Numbered from the stretch's first letter, positions 1 to 8,430 are shown. The stretch is 60,984 nucleotides of DNA from Candidatus Desulfarcum epimagneticum (GCA_900659855.1 CAACVI010000045.1:1-60984); one strand, 5' to 3'. Notes: a model not told the origin generated them from the letters alone. Program-made: numbers and translations.

Positions 1-46
1 GCGAACCGTCCGCCCCTGAAAATAAACCCGTTGAATGAAACATAAA

Positions 47-75
47 TTGACATTTAATCAAAATTTCATTAGATT
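47..75 (+). promoter_or_regulatory. Sigma-70-like promoter for the nucleotidyltransferase gene
   Basis: A perfect -35 TTGACA (47-52) is followed after 17 bases by TAGATT (70-75, four of six consensus bases). The gene starts 35 bases downstream with a good AAGGAG ribosome-binding site. Confidence 0.55.
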
Positions 76-110
76 TTATCATTCTTTTTAAAAATCAAGG
101 AGTTCAGAGA

Positions 111-419
111 ATGGATCAAAAACGAACTGATGACATCATAAAAAATTATTTGGCGGTTTTAAGAAAAAATGATTTTCCGGTTGTCAGGGCTTTCATTTTC
201 GGCTCCCACGCAAAAGGAACCCAGAATGCCGACAGCGACATTGATCTGGCTGTGACCCTTGAAACGGTCGAGGACAAATTTGAGGTCGGCGCGCAGCTGG
301 CCAAACTGACCCGAAAAGTGGACATACGCATTGAGCCCCACCCTTTCCACGTCAATGAGTTCAATATGTCCCATCCGTTTGCCAAAGAAATTTTGCGGCA
401 TGGAATTGAAGTGGTCTGA
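111..419 (+). CDS. MNT-type nucleotidyltransferase domain protein
   Basis: A 102-residue minimal nucleotidyltransferase. The family signature is visible: GSHAKG at about residues 31-36, then SDIDLA with the two metal-binding aspartates, and a further acidic strand (KVDIRI) near residue 70. MNT proteins of this size usually pair with a HEPN-domain partner; the antitoxin MntA AMPylates the HEPN toxin. No HEPN gene follows, and whatever lies left of base 1 cannot be seen, so the partner is either outside the window or lost. The ATG is supported by AAGGAG eight bases upstream. A strong terminator follows, so the gene is the last of its transcript. Nucleotide-transfer activity is a family inference. 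Confidence 0.8.
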   Translation: MDQKRTDDIIKNYLAVLRKNDFPVVRAFIFGSHAKGTQNADSDIDLAVTLETVEDKFEVGAQLAKLTRKVDIRIEPHPFHVNEFNMSHPFAKEILRHGIEVV

Positions 420-478
420 GGCGGCGAAACCTGAAAAAGAAGAGGCGCCGTTTAAAACATCAAAAACGCCCATCAAAA

Positions 479-518
479 AAGGGGTTGGAGAAAATCTCCA
501 ACCCCTTGGATTTTTTTT
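479..518 (+). terminator. Rho-independent terminator
   Basis: A 13-bp perfect stem (479-491 with 495-507, loop of three A) is followed by eight T. The surrounding 60 bases recur in decayed form at 3136-3194. Confidence 0.85.
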
Positions 519-628
519 GGTAACGGGGGCCGAATGGCCCGCGATCCCCGTTCGTTTTTAAACCCTTTCGGCCCCATGTTCCGGGGTCTGTCCAGACAAA
601 CGATTTGACCCGCGTTGAGGGTTCGACT

Positions 629-656
629 GTGGAGACAAGGCATGCCTTGTCTCCAC
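629..656. repeat. Perfect 28-bp palindrome
   Basis: The 14-base half-site GTGGAGACAAGGCA is mirrored exactly on the other strand. It lies in intergenic DNA next to another dispersed repeat and has no T-tract, so it is not a terminator. Confidence 0.8.
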
Positions 657-741
657 CATTTCACGATTTTGCGAATTTCCCCGGATCGACGATGTCCCGG
701 ACTGGGGAGACATTCATCATTTTTCGTCAAAATCGAATTCG

Positions 742-840
742 CAGGTTCAATAAAAAAGGGCGTTTGATTAAACGCCCCTACAGCCAAAACCAAACCCCAT
801 GCCGCGCCCATGACTGGGCGTTTATCCCCCGCATGGCCCG
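742..840. repeat. Dispersed intergenic repeat, copy 1
   Basis: About 95 bp. It opens with CAGGTTCAA, then a palindrome GGGCGTTT/AAACGCCC, then CCCATGCCGCGCCCATG and GCGTTTATCCCC. Copies 2 and 3 lie at 2230-2325 and 9666-9762. Confidence 0.8.
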
Positions 841-893
841 CCTTTCTCTTTTGCGCCGCTGTTTTGACATATGTCCATGTTCAGCGATTCCAT

Positions 894-1268
894 TTAGAGG
901 GCGCGCGCTTTTTTTTCATCCAAAGGAATGGGCCTGAGCTGAAAAATTTCTTTTCCCGCAGGGCTGTTGATGACGCGCCAAAGATCCCAATCCCGTTGCA
1001 GACCCAGCCAGAAATCCGCCGACATGCCCAGCGCGCGAGACAGTCGCAAAGCGGTGTCTGGAGTCACCGGCCGCCGTTTCCTGATCATTTCGTTAAGGCG
1101 CGGGTATGAAATGTCCAGTCGGCGGGCAAGCTCTGCCTGGGTAAGCCCAGGGGGCTTGATGAACTCCTCTAAAATCATTTCTCCCGGATGGGTTGGAGGA
1201 CGATTTCGGGGGAGGCGGCGCCCCGCGACTCTATCCATGGCAGTCTGTGATTTCAACTTCGCAGGCAT
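894..1268 (-). CDS. HigA-like XRE antitoxin without a HigB partner
   Basis: A 124-residue protein with the HigA hallmark PPTHPGEM followed by a helix-turn-helix (LTQAELARRLDISYPRLNEM) and the family motif ADFWLGLQ. HigA proteins bind their own operator and neutralise the mRNA-cleaving HigB toxin. I start it at the ATG at 1268 because GGGAGG precedes it by six bases; a longer reading to 1331 lacks such a site. No HigB lies upstream; the neighbour is the PIN toxin, 91 bases away. It may be an orphan antitoxin, or it may have joined the PIN pair as a regulator. Confidence 0.8.
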   Translation of the reverse strand: MPAKLKSQTAMDRVAGRRLPRNRPPTHPGEMILEEFIKPPGLTQAELARRLDISYPRLNEMIRKRRPVTPDTALRLSRALGMSADFWLGLQRDWDLWRVINSPAGKEIFQLRPIPLDEKKARAL

Positions 1269-1359
1269 AATTTTCCTCCCACTTTCTTCGGGCGACAGGC
1301 CAAAGAGTCTCCAAACACGACGTCTCATCAAACCGAAAACGCATGGGGGTTTGTCGTCG

Positions 1360-1785
1360 TCACAATCCAGGATTTAACAACCTTTGAAAACCGGCCTGCT
1401 CAAAATGATGATCCGTCGTAAAACCCCGAATCACGCGACGGCGCTTCATGATAACGAAACTCGAACAATCAACCAGGCTCCACATCTTATCTTCCCGGTT
1501 TTTAAACAATTGCCATGCTTCATCGTCCAGGTGTTTGTCAATATGAACGATCTCTATCCAATCAGCTGTTTTCACCGCCTCGATAGCCTGTATTTGCCGC
1601 CGGCGTGGTATTCTGAAAGGGCTGATGAATAATGCCGCAAGTTCGAGGAGGACATAGTTGGTGGTGAGCGCCTGGGTTCGGTCATGATGCCACTGCCGCA
1701 TCAACTGTTTTGCCTCCAGGTGAAAAGGCTCAGTGCGGACAAAGTAGTTGGCCCAGCCTGAAGTATCGACAAAAATCTCATTCAT
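1360..1785 (-). CDS. PIN-domain ribonuclease toxin (VapC-like)
   Basis: A 141-residue PIN protein. The conserved acidic residues are visible: D7 in FVDTSGW, E48 in VLLELAA, D105 in SLVDCSSF and D124 in FTTDHHF, which together bind Mg2+ in this fold. VapC-type PIN proteins cut tRNA or rRNA when their antitoxin is degraded. The start codon lies inside the 3' end of the upstream antitoxin gene (8-base overlap), the usual arrangement for translational coupling of a toxin to its antitoxin. Confidence 0.85.
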   Translation of the reverse strand: MNEIFVDTSGWANYFVRTEPFHLEAKQLMRQWHHDRTQALTTNYVLLELAALFISPFRIPRRRQIQAIEAVKTADWIEIVHIDKHLDDEAWQLFKNREDKMWSLVDCSSFVIMKRRRVIRGFTTDHHFEQAGFQRLLNPGL

Positions 1786-2026
1786 GCCGTTTTTTCAGCT
1801 CCCGGCCGATATAAAAATCATGGTGGCTTCCCACATCGGCGACATCTGAAGAAAAGGCGCCCGCCAATCTCAGCAAAGGATCATCTGACTGGACCGGGTC
1901 ATCCTTTGACATATCTTCAAGCCAGTCTAAAATAATTTCATCAAATGTCTTTCCCTGCTGATCCGCCTTTTCAAGCAAGGGCCGATAAATCCGGTCGGGA
2001 ATTTTTAAGGTCAGCGTGGTCGGCAT
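1778..2026 (-). CDS. Antitoxin of the PIN toxin
   Basis: An 82-residue protein that starts at 2026, where GAGGAG precedes the ATG by six bases. The N-terminus (MPTTLTLKIPDRIYRPL) looks like a ribbon-helix-helix type DNA-binding strand. The rest is acidic and probably flexible, as expected for the toxin-wrapping part. It overlaps the PIN gene by eight bases. The exact antitoxin family is not recognised; the role is inferred from position, size and overlap. Confidence 0.7.
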   Translation of the reverse strand: MPTTLTLKIPDRIYRPLLEKADQQGKTFDEIILDWLEDMSKDDPVQSDDPLLRLAGAFSSDVADVGSHHDFYIGRELKKRHE

Positions 2027-2472
2027 CTCAAACTCCTCATCGTTTTCAATCATCACTTCCGAATGATTTCCGTAATGATTGACGGTTTCAGGCATTGGGG
2101 CATTCCCGGCGTTTCAGAACGCGCGTGACATTTTGGAACGGCAGACCGAACCCCATTTTGTTTTTATTATCATTGTTTTCCCCCCAGACTCAACGTAAAA
2201 TCTAACGGCGTCGTAAAAAACACGATCCACAGGTTCAAAAAAAAGGGCATTTCACGAAACGCCCCTACCCCACAAACCATCCCCATGCCGCGCCCATGAA
2301 CCGACGTTTATCCCCCGCATGGCCCCCGATCCCCGACCATGATCCACGGCGATGTCCCGTAGGGGCGGCCCTTGCGGCCGCCCTTCCCGGCGAACCCCAT
2401 GCCCCTGAAAATAAATCCGTTGAGCAAAATTCCGGAAAACAAAATTTCCCGGGCCATTCCTTTGAAAAACCA
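2027..2472. other. Gene-free stretch between two toxin-antitoxin pairs
   Basis: No gene seen. It holds dispersed repeat copy 2 (2230-2325), a GC-rich palindrome near 2363-2384, and 2390-2425, which resembles bases 1-35 of the window. A single arm resembling the MITE end sits near 2204-2220. Confidence 0.6.
2230..2325. repeat. Dispersed intergenic repeat, copy 2
   Basis: Same order of blocks as copy 1 (CAGGTTCAA, an AACGCCCC palindrome arm, CCCATGCCGCGCCCATG, CGTTTATCCCC). The middle palindrome is partly changed. Confidence 0.8.
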
Positions 2473-2501
2473 TTGACAATTGTCACGTTACACATTACAT
2501 A
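2473..2501 (+). promoter_or_regulatory. higBA promoter with overlapping palindromic operator
   Basis: TTGACA (2473-2478) and a weak -10 (TACATA, 2496-2501) are 17 bases apart. TGACAATTGTCA (2474-2485) is a perfect 12-bp palindrome on top of the -35, a likely HigA operator. The higB ATG is only about nine bases past the -10. Confidence 0.55.
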
Positions 2502-2509
2502 TTTTAAAT

Positions 2510-2794
2510 ATGATTCAAACATTCGCCGATAGAGAAACACGCCTCCTTTTCACAGATGGAAAATCTAAAAAATTGCCTCCGGATTTGATTAAAAGGGCGG
2601 CGCGGCGACTGGAATATATCCACCATGCGAAAAATTTAAACGATTTGCGGATACCGCCAAGCAATCGTTTGCATGCCCTGAAGAACGACAGAGACGGACA
2701 ATATTCCATTTCGATTAACAAAAAATGGCGCGTCTGTTTTCGATTTCTGGAAAACGACGCATATGATGTTGAAATTGTGGATTATCATTATTGA
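2510..2794 (+). CDS. higB: HigB/RelE-type mRNA interferase toxin
   Basis: A 94-residue HigB-family toxin. The core (RAARRLEYIHHA, then LNDLRIPPSNRLHAL and WRVCFRF) matches the RelE fold of HigB, which cuts mRNA on the ribosome. I start at MIQTF (2510), the usual HigB N-terminus. There is no Shine-Dalgarno and the -10 box is very close, so the message may be leaderless. The partner antitoxin follows 10 bases downstream, giving the toxin-first order typical of higBA. Confidence 0.85.
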   Translation: MIQTFADRETRLLFTDGKSKKLPPDLIKRAARRLEYIHHAKNLNDLRIPPSNRLHALKNDRDGQYSISINKKWRVCFRFLENDAYDVEIVDYHY

Positions 2795-2804
2795 GGATCG
2801 TGGA

Positions 2805-3119
2805 ATGCCGTTTGAAAATAATATGACAAGAAAAACACCCCCCACCCATCCGGGCGAAATGATCCGGGAAGACTTTATGCCGGATTACGGACTGACCGCC
2901 GCCGCTTTGGCGTCGGCGCTTGGCGTTTCACGCCAGACCATCCACGAATTGCTCAGAGAAAGGCGCTCGGTCACCCCGGTGATGGCGTTAAGATTGTCAC
3001 GCCTTTTTGGCAACTCGCCCGATTTCTGGCTCAGCGCCCAGCTCGCAAGGGATATCTGGAAATCTGAACAGGCTTATTTTGAAGAGCTTTCACAGATCGA
3101 GACTCTGACATCGGCATAG
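2805..3119 (+). CDS. higA: HigA antitoxin (XRE family)
   Basis: A 104-residue HigA. It shows PPTHPGEMIREDF, a helix-turn-helix (LASALGVSRQTIHELL), the RRSVTPVMALRLSRLFG helix and SPDFWLSAQ, all standard for the family. GAGGAT precedes the ATG at 2805. It should neutralise the HigB encoded just upstream and repress the shared promoter, whose -35 carries a palindrome. It is a different lineage from the orphan HigA-like protein at 894-1268, judging by the many sequence differences. Confidence 0.88.
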   Translation: MPFENNMTRKTPPTHPGEMIREDFMPDYGLTAAALASALGVSRQTIHELLRERRSVTPVMALRLSRLFGNSPDFWLSAQLARDIWKSEQAYFEELSQIETLTSA

Positions 3120-3135
3120 CCAACATTCATATATC

Positions 3136-3194
3136 ATCAAAAACGCCCATGAAAAAAGGGGGTGGAAAAAATCTCCAGCTCTGTGGGTTTTTTT
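3136..3194 (+). repeat. Decayed copy of the 479-518 terminator unit
   Basis: It shares the lead-in ATCAAAAACGCCCAT and the GGGTGGA..ATCTCCA arms with the segment at 458-518 and ends in TTTTTTT, but the stem is now imperfect. It may still terminate higBA. Confidence 0.55.
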
Positions 3195-3220
3195 GGGGAC
3201 ACATTCATCAAGCGAATATA

Positions 3221-3841
3221 TCAATGCCGATAATATTCAACAGCTGTTTTCTGTCCGCATACGCGCAGTTTAAGCCCGCTTAGAAAGTCGGGCCAAATCT
3301 TATCATGACTTTCTAAATTAAGCAGACGAACCGCCGCGGCCGCGATGATAATGTCATGCGTGACAAATAAAGTGATGAAACCTTTCGGCGGAAGATGAAG
3401 GGCCATGTGTTTTAAAAAATTCAACGCCGCTTGTCCGGGAGGGTAAAAACCTTCCATGGGCTCATCTTCATAAAACAGCCTCTGTCTCACTCCCTTATGC
3501 CCGAATGTGTCCCAGTTTTTCCCGGAGACGGATTCATCGCAAATAAAGGCCCCCGGTCTTCCCAGCATGGCGTCCGGTGTCACGGAGAGTTCCTGACGGC
3601 TTCCCGAAACAATTTTTGAGGCGGTTTCCATGCAGCGTCTCACAGGGCTTGAGCGGACGTGTCTGAGTTTTTCGCCAAGTTTCTTTCCTAAAAAAAAGGA
3701 CTCTTCTCCCCCTTTCGGGGTGATGGGCAGATCAATGCCGAAAGACCCCTCCGGAATGGGAGGACGCTCCGCATGTCTGATGAGCAGCAAAGCTCCTCGG
3801 CCCGATATTTCCATATTTTCCAATCTATTGATCATATACAT
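3221..3841 (-). CDS. Histidine phosphatase family protein
   Basis: A 206-residue protein of the phosphoglycerate mutase-like superfamily. The catalytic motif LIRHAER (His23) opens the domain, RSSPVRRCMETA supplies the second arginine region, and FVTHD supplies the second histidine. Family members dephosphorylate small molecules, sugars or proteins through a phosphohistidine. I use the ATG at 3841 because GGAG lies five bases upstream; it overlaps the end of the methyltransferase frame by 17 bases. It is the last gene of the peptide-modification operon, where a phosphate-removing step on a sugar or intermediate is plausible but unproven. Confidence 0.75.
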   Translation of the reverse strand: MYMINRLENMEISGRGALLLIRHAERPPIPEGSFGIDLPITPKGGEESFFLGKKLGEKLRHVRSSPVRRCMETASKIVSGSRQELSVTPDAMLGRPGAFICDESVSGKNWDTFGHKGVRQRLFYEDEPMEGFYPPGQAALNFLKHMALHLPPKGFITLFVTHDIIIAAAAVRLLNLESHDKIWPDFLSGLKLRVCGQKTAVEYYRH

Positions 3842-5161
3842 AAGGCTCTCCTTCAATCACGTTTATAAAACCGTCGCGGCTATGGACGGACGTTATTTTA
3901 AATCCATTGGCATTCAGCAGATCACCCCACTGGCGGATGGTCCGTTCCCGTCCCCCGCTCACCGCCAGCAAGTGAAGATCGCATAAATGTCCATTGGGAG
4001 CCGATTCTTGAAGGATCATCTCGAGGATCAGACATTTCCCGCCCTGAAGAAGGGCTTTGGCGGCGTTTTTTAGAATTTTGGACGCCTTGGAATCGTCCCA
4101 GTCGCGCAGAATTCTCGACATGATAATGACATCGGCGGAAACCTGCCATGGCTCAAAAAAATCCCCGGGGCGGAAAGTGATTCCGTCGGCCCTCGGGGCC
4201 GCGGCGATCACATCAGGCAAATCCAGCGCCGTTATTTTGGATTCGGGAAAGGCCCTTTTAATTTCTTTTGCCAAAACTCCATGGGAGCCGCCCGCATCCA
4301 ATCGCAATTCCGCGCCGGCGCGTTCATATCTTTGGCTATGACCGCCGGCGGATTGGGCAGCGCCTCAAAAATCCCCAATTCAACGGCTGTGGAAACCGCA
4401 TGGGTTTTCCAAAACCCAACCAGATCATCAGACAGTTCCTGAAAGGGATCCCTTTCATCACGCAGCGCATGAAGTTTCCCGCCATTCTCGTCAATAATCC
4501 AAAGCGCGCCTTGTTTTGTCTCCACACGCGCCTGACCATTGTAAAAGGGCTCTATCATAGCGTATCGATCGGGATAAACGGGTCTTCCGGCCGGATCGAT
4601 GTGAAACCATCCCGAATCGTCTTTGGCCCGGGCGTATCCTTTGTGGAACACATCCAGATCCATAAACCACCGATTATGAAGGATGCCGCCGTGGAGATCG
4701 AGATGCGTGGAGAGTCCGTCGTCTCTTTGCGCGACGGCGATTCCATCCTTGTAATCTCCCGCATATCGCCAAAGGACCCGGGCAATTTTTTTCCCCTCTG
4801 AATCAATATGGTGATAAAATCCTTCCATGGTTCTCACCGCGCAGCGCCCTTCCTGAAAGTTCCCGGTCCATTGATATCGGATCGAATAAAGCGGCGAGCC
4901 GTCTATGACGATATGAAAGGCGCCGTCTTTGTCAATGACAGAGGCGAAGCCTTCATAGAAACCAAAAGTTTTAACACGCCTTTGGGGGTACGCGGCCCGG
5001 CCCGTCGAATCAATGTGCCAGGCTTTTCCCGCCTTTAAAACCGGGGCGAGACCCGGCGCGTGAAATTTCATGACTTTGTCAAAACGTTCGTTGTACAAAG
5101 GCCGTCCGTTGATCTGGTGGTGCGAGAAATCCGGCGCGACCCGGGCGAGTCTCCAATCCAT
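3825..5161 (-). pseudogene. WG-repeat / O-methyltransferase, frame disrupted
   Basis: Two overlapping frames make one gene. The first (from 5161) has about 230 residues of WG-type beta repeats, such as YNERFDKVMKF, YEGFASVIDKDG and YNGQARVETKQG. It then enters the dimerisation region of an O-methyltransferase (FWKTHAVSTAVELGIFEAL) and runs out of phase near 4310. The second frame (to 3825) continues with the SAM-binding part (LRLDAGGSHGVLAKE, ITALDLPDV, GDFFEPW, LRDWDD). The stretch that normally separates these parts, roughly 60-80 residues, is missing, so a deletion with frameshift is likely. ATG 5161 overlaps the TAA of the upstream gene (TAATG). A sequencing error or two separate proteins cannot be excluded. 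Confidence 0.65.
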
Positions 5162-7509
5162 TACGCCTCCATCTTCTTTTTCATATTGCATGACAGGCAA
5201 AGGGGATTTTCGTGATAGTTTTTCAGAAGGTCTCTGTATTCGGCGCCATTCCATAAATCTGAAAATGACGCGTTCCTGACTGAGCCGAAAAATCCCAGCG
5301 ACTTTCTCTGGGCATCCGGCGCGCAGCAGGGATCAAATCTGCCTTCAGGGCTGATCCAGGCCTCTTTGCCAAGAAACGGACAAATTCCGTCTTTAAGCAG
5401 TTCTTCAGGCCGATCCGGATCCAGTCGATGAAAATTCTCCAGCAGCAGAACCCTGCCGTTCGGAAGCGGTCTGTTCCGGACGATATCCCGGACCACGCCG
5501 AGCATCGAATTCCATCTTTTGGTGGATTCCGAATCCTTTCTCAGGGAAAGACGCTTTATTTCGGGGAAATGGGCCCACAGATGGTGCCCTTTAAGACGAT
5601 CCACTCCGAAATCAATCGCCATATTCACCATGCCCGGCAGATCATCAAGGTTGCTTTCCATAAATGTCATCTGAAGGGTGACCCGGCAATAATGCCCGGT
5701 CATCTCAAAAGTCTTTTCCCGAACATCCAGGAACCGTTTAAGATTTTCCGTCATTTCGCACAGGTCCGAAGGCGGCATGATGGATTCCTGGATTTCTTTT
5801 CTTGATCCGTTCCAGGATATCTTGATATCCGAACACACGGGGGCGATGCGCTTTGCCCACTCTTCGACGGGCCTGCCCGGGAAGGAGCCGTTTGTCGTAA
5901 GGTTTAATGTGAGCCCATACTGACGGCACAGATCAATGATTCCATCAAAATGCCTGTAAAGGAGCGGCTCTCCCATTGTGGAGGGAATAATTTCCCGAAG
6001 ACCCATCGCCGCCGCCTCAGCGACTGTTTTCTCAATAAACCCAAAAGGCATAATCCTTTTCGGGACTCTGCTTTTTCTTCGTTCGATTCGCCTGGGACTG
6101 TAAGGCGAATGTTCCTCGCACATGACACAGCTCAGGTTGCAGGAGTCCGGGTTGGTGTCGAATGTGACACGCCAGGGCCCCCTTTTTTTATAAGATTCAC
6201 CCCCCTTGCTCAGGACCTGCCTGTATAGTCGCTCAACAGCGGAGACATGGGCGTCAATGTCGGGAATGTTTCCGTCCCGGCTCCGCAGGCAGCCCCTTTT
6301 GCCGAGTCTGTCCGCCAGGGACGGGTCCCCCGCCAGTCTTTGCATCTGGGCCGCCATCATGTCAGGCGAGCGGAATTCGAAAAGCAGGCCGTTTTTCTCG
6401 TGATGAATATATTCCGACATCCCGCCCGCATTGGCGGTTATGACCGGGACACGCGCCTGAAGCGCCTCATGAATCACCAGGGGAGAGTTTTCCACCCAAA
6501 TCGAGGGAACGACGATCGCATCCACATGGTTGAACACATCCGCCACGATTCTCTGATTTTTATATTCGGAAAGCCATTCAACCCTTGTTCCCGCCCCGCC
6601 CGGCAGGCGATTGGCGATATCCTTCAGGGTCCGGGTGTCCTGTCCCCTTGGCCGCCCCCATATTCTAAGCGCTGAAGACCCTGACAGCTTTCCGAAAGCT
6701 TCCAGAAGATGATGAATCCCTTTGGCGGGGATATGGGTTCCGATATAACCGAATGTGAACGGCTCGCCCGGAGTCCTGAAGCGCCTGGAAAACCTGGACA
6801 AATCAAACCCGTAATCAAGGCAGACCATTTTGTCTTCAGACAGCCCGAAGCCATCGCGGTATCTTTCATACAGATACCTGGAAGGCGCGATAAAAAGATC
6901 AACCGCGTCACAAACCTTTCGGATATGATTCATGCGTCCGGCGACCCAGTTTTCCCAGTGGGCGATATCAGCCCCCCGATCCTCGTGAATCCCGGAAAAA
7001 TATCCGGCGTAACACCTTGCGGCGCACTTTCTGTCTTCCTGACCCTCGCAAGAATCCCAAAGCCGTCCGGGATCATGGGAGTTTTCAGGAAACTTCTGCA
7101 TGAATTGACCCCGGGGGCACATGATCCAGTAATCATGAAGGGTATAAACGACCGGGACGCTGTTTTTTTTTGCGACCAGCGGAATTGATGTGGAAAGATG
7201 ATTCAGATGACCGATATGAACGATGTCGGGCCGAAACTTCTTGAGAACTTTTTCAAATTGATCGTCCACGCCTTGATGCCGATAACCATCCCTGGCGCGG
7301 GGCATGTTCACCAGATGGATTTTAATGTCGGGAATGTCCCTGTCCCGGTCTGAAAAGAGCGCGTAATCAGGCGAGAAAGAATCCTCAATCCGTGAAAACA
7401 CCTCCACGCGGCTCTTTTTCGCCAAACCATGACACAAAGTCTGGGAGTAAACTTCCGAACCGGCGTTATATCTCATTGGATAGCCGTGTATGACTTTTAA
7501 AATCTTCAC
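5161..7509 (-). CDS. Fusion of GT4 glycosyltransferase and radical SAM/SPASM-like enzyme
   Basis: A 782-residue two-domain protein. Residues 1-435 form a GT4-type glycosyltransferase: MKILKVIHGYP at the start, YTLHDYW near 122, a cysteine-rich loop (C131, C154, C162, C166), and the EX7E sugar-nucleotide motif ENSPLVIHE at 340-348. Residues 445-782 form a radical SAM enzyme with the cluster motif C457xxxC461xxC464, GEPLLY near 513, and a C-terminal cysteine set (C710, C728, C729, C771, C774) like a SPASM auxiliary-cluster domain. It would glycosylate and radical-modify a common substrate; the 46-residue peptide upstream in the operon is the natural candidate. ATGA overlap with the epimerase gene indicates coupling. 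Substrate is inferred only. Confidence 0.85.
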   Translation of the reverse strand: MKILKVIHGYPMRYNAGSEVYSQTLCHGLAKKSRVEVFSRIEDSFSPDYALFSDRDRDIPDIKIHLVNMPRARDGYRHQGVDDQFEKVLKKFRPDIVHIGHLNHLSTSIPLVAKKNSVPVVYTLHDYWIMCPRGQFMQKFPENSHDPGRLWDSCEGQEDRKCAARCYAGYFSGIHEDRGADIAHWENWVAGRMNHIRKVCDAVDLFIAPSRYLYERYRDGFGLSEDKMVCLDYGFDLSRFSRRFRTPGEPFTFGYIGTHIPAKGIHHLLEAFGKLSGSSALRIWGRPRGQDTRTLKDIANRLPGGAGTRVEWLSEYKNQRIVADVFNHVDAIVVPSIWVENSPLVIHEALQARVPVITANAGGMSEYIHHEKNGLLFEFRSPDMMAAQMQRLAGDPSLADRLGKRGCLRSRDGNIPDIDAHVSAVERLYRQVLSKGGESYKKRGPWRVTFDTNPDSCNLSCVMCEEHSPYSPRRIERRKSRVPKRIMPFGFIEKTVAEAAAMGLREIIPSTMGEPLLYRHFDGIIDLCRQYGLTLNLTTNGSFPGRPVEEWAKRIAPVCSDIKISWNGSRKEIQESIMPPSDLCEMTENLKRFLDVREKTFEMTGHYCRVTLQMTFMESNLDDLPGMVNMAIDFGVDRLKGHHLWAHFPEIKRLSLRKDSESTKRWNSMLGVVRDIVRNRPLPNGRVLLLENFHRLDPDRPEELLKDGICPFLGKEAWISPEGRFDPCCAPDAQRKSLGFFGSVRNASFSDLWNGAEYRDLLKNYHENPLCLSCNMKKKMEA

Positions 7510-8411
7510 GCGACCATCCTTTCAGAGGCGGCCTTGAAATCCGCCACCAGCCTCTTGACTCCGTCTTCAATCCGAATTTTCGCGGACCAGCCCAGATATT
7601 TTTCGGCCCGGATCGGATCGCCATAAAACTTTGAAACATCAAAAGAACGGGAAGGACGCTCCACAATATCGCAATCGGAGCCGCCGCATTGAACGGCGAG
7701 TTTCGCAAGTTCTTCGAGCGTGACGCCCCTTCCCGTCACAAGATGCGTCGGGGGCGTGTTTTCACGCTGTCCCAACTGATCGATAAGGGCCATGAGACCC
7801 CTTGCCGTGTCATCCACATGAGTGAAATCGAATGTGTTTTGAGCGCCTTCAACGCGTATCCGTCCCCCGGTAGCCGCAGCGCGGCAGAAAGCCGGAACCA
7901 CCCTGTCCGCGTGATCTTTGACGTCTCCATACACATTTGAAAGCCGAACGATCCCGGTTCGCAGACCCTCCCGGCGGACGTCCAGAAGCATCCTTTCACA
8001 TTCCGCCTTGCTTTCTCCATAAATGTTCACGGGTTTCAACGCCGCTGTGTCCGGGACCGGAAGAGAGGATGGATCGCCATAGACCTCGCGGCTGCTGGAA
8101 AACAAAATCCATGGCCGGTTTGGCGAAGCCATGGCCGCCTTGATGACATTTTTTGTTCCCCCCGCATTGGTCCGCATGCACTCCTCGGGGTCGCGCTCTC
8201 CGTCGATCACCCTTGAAACCCCTGCCAGATGGATGATTCCATCGACTTCCGGGGCGACTTTTTCCAAACAGCTTAATCGCCTGATGTCGCCTTTTTCATC
8301 AGGCGCGTCCGCTTTGATATCGCAGCCGAGCGCTATATGGCCGCCCTGCGCGAGCGCCGCTCTAAGACGGCGGCCGATTAATCCTTCTGATCCTGTGATT
8401 AGAATTCGCAT
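7506..8411 (-). CDS. NAD-dependent sugar-nucleotide epimerase/dehydratase
   Basis: A 301-residue extended short-chain dehydrogenase. The Rossmann motif GSEGLIG sits at residues 6-12, the catalytic pair appears as NIYGESK (YxxxK), and VRLSNVYG is the typical substrate-side motif. Such enzymes remodel UDP- or dTDP-sugars (GalE, WbpP-like). The ATG at 8411 has GGGGGA eight bases upstream; a longer reading to 8465 lacks one. It lies between the small peptide gene and the glycosyltransferase fusion and overlaps the latter by ATGA, so it most likely supplies the sugar donor. Confidence 0.85.
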   Translation of the reverse strand: MRILITGSEGLIGRRLRAALAQGGHIALGCDIKADAPDEKGDIRRLSCLEKVAPEVDGIIHLAGVSRVIDGERDPEECMRTNAGGTKNVIKAAMASPNRPWILFSSSREVYGDPSSLPVPDTAALKPVNIYGESKAECERMLLDVRREGLRTGIVRLSNVYGDVKDHADRVVPAFCRAAATGGRIRVEGAQNTFDFTHVDDTARGLMALIDQLGQRENTPPTHLVTGRGVTLEELAKLAVQCGGSDCDIVERPSRSFDVSKFYGDPIRAEKYLGWSAKIRIEDGVKRLVADFKAASERMVA

Positions 8412-8430
8412 AAATTTTTCCCCCAAACGA

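Larger units (their letters stand above)
420..893. other. Gene-free stretch made of repeats
   Basis: No credible gene. It contains a terminator (479-518), a 28-bp perfect palindrome (629-656) and one copy of a dispersed intergenic repeat (742-840). Confidence 0.7.
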
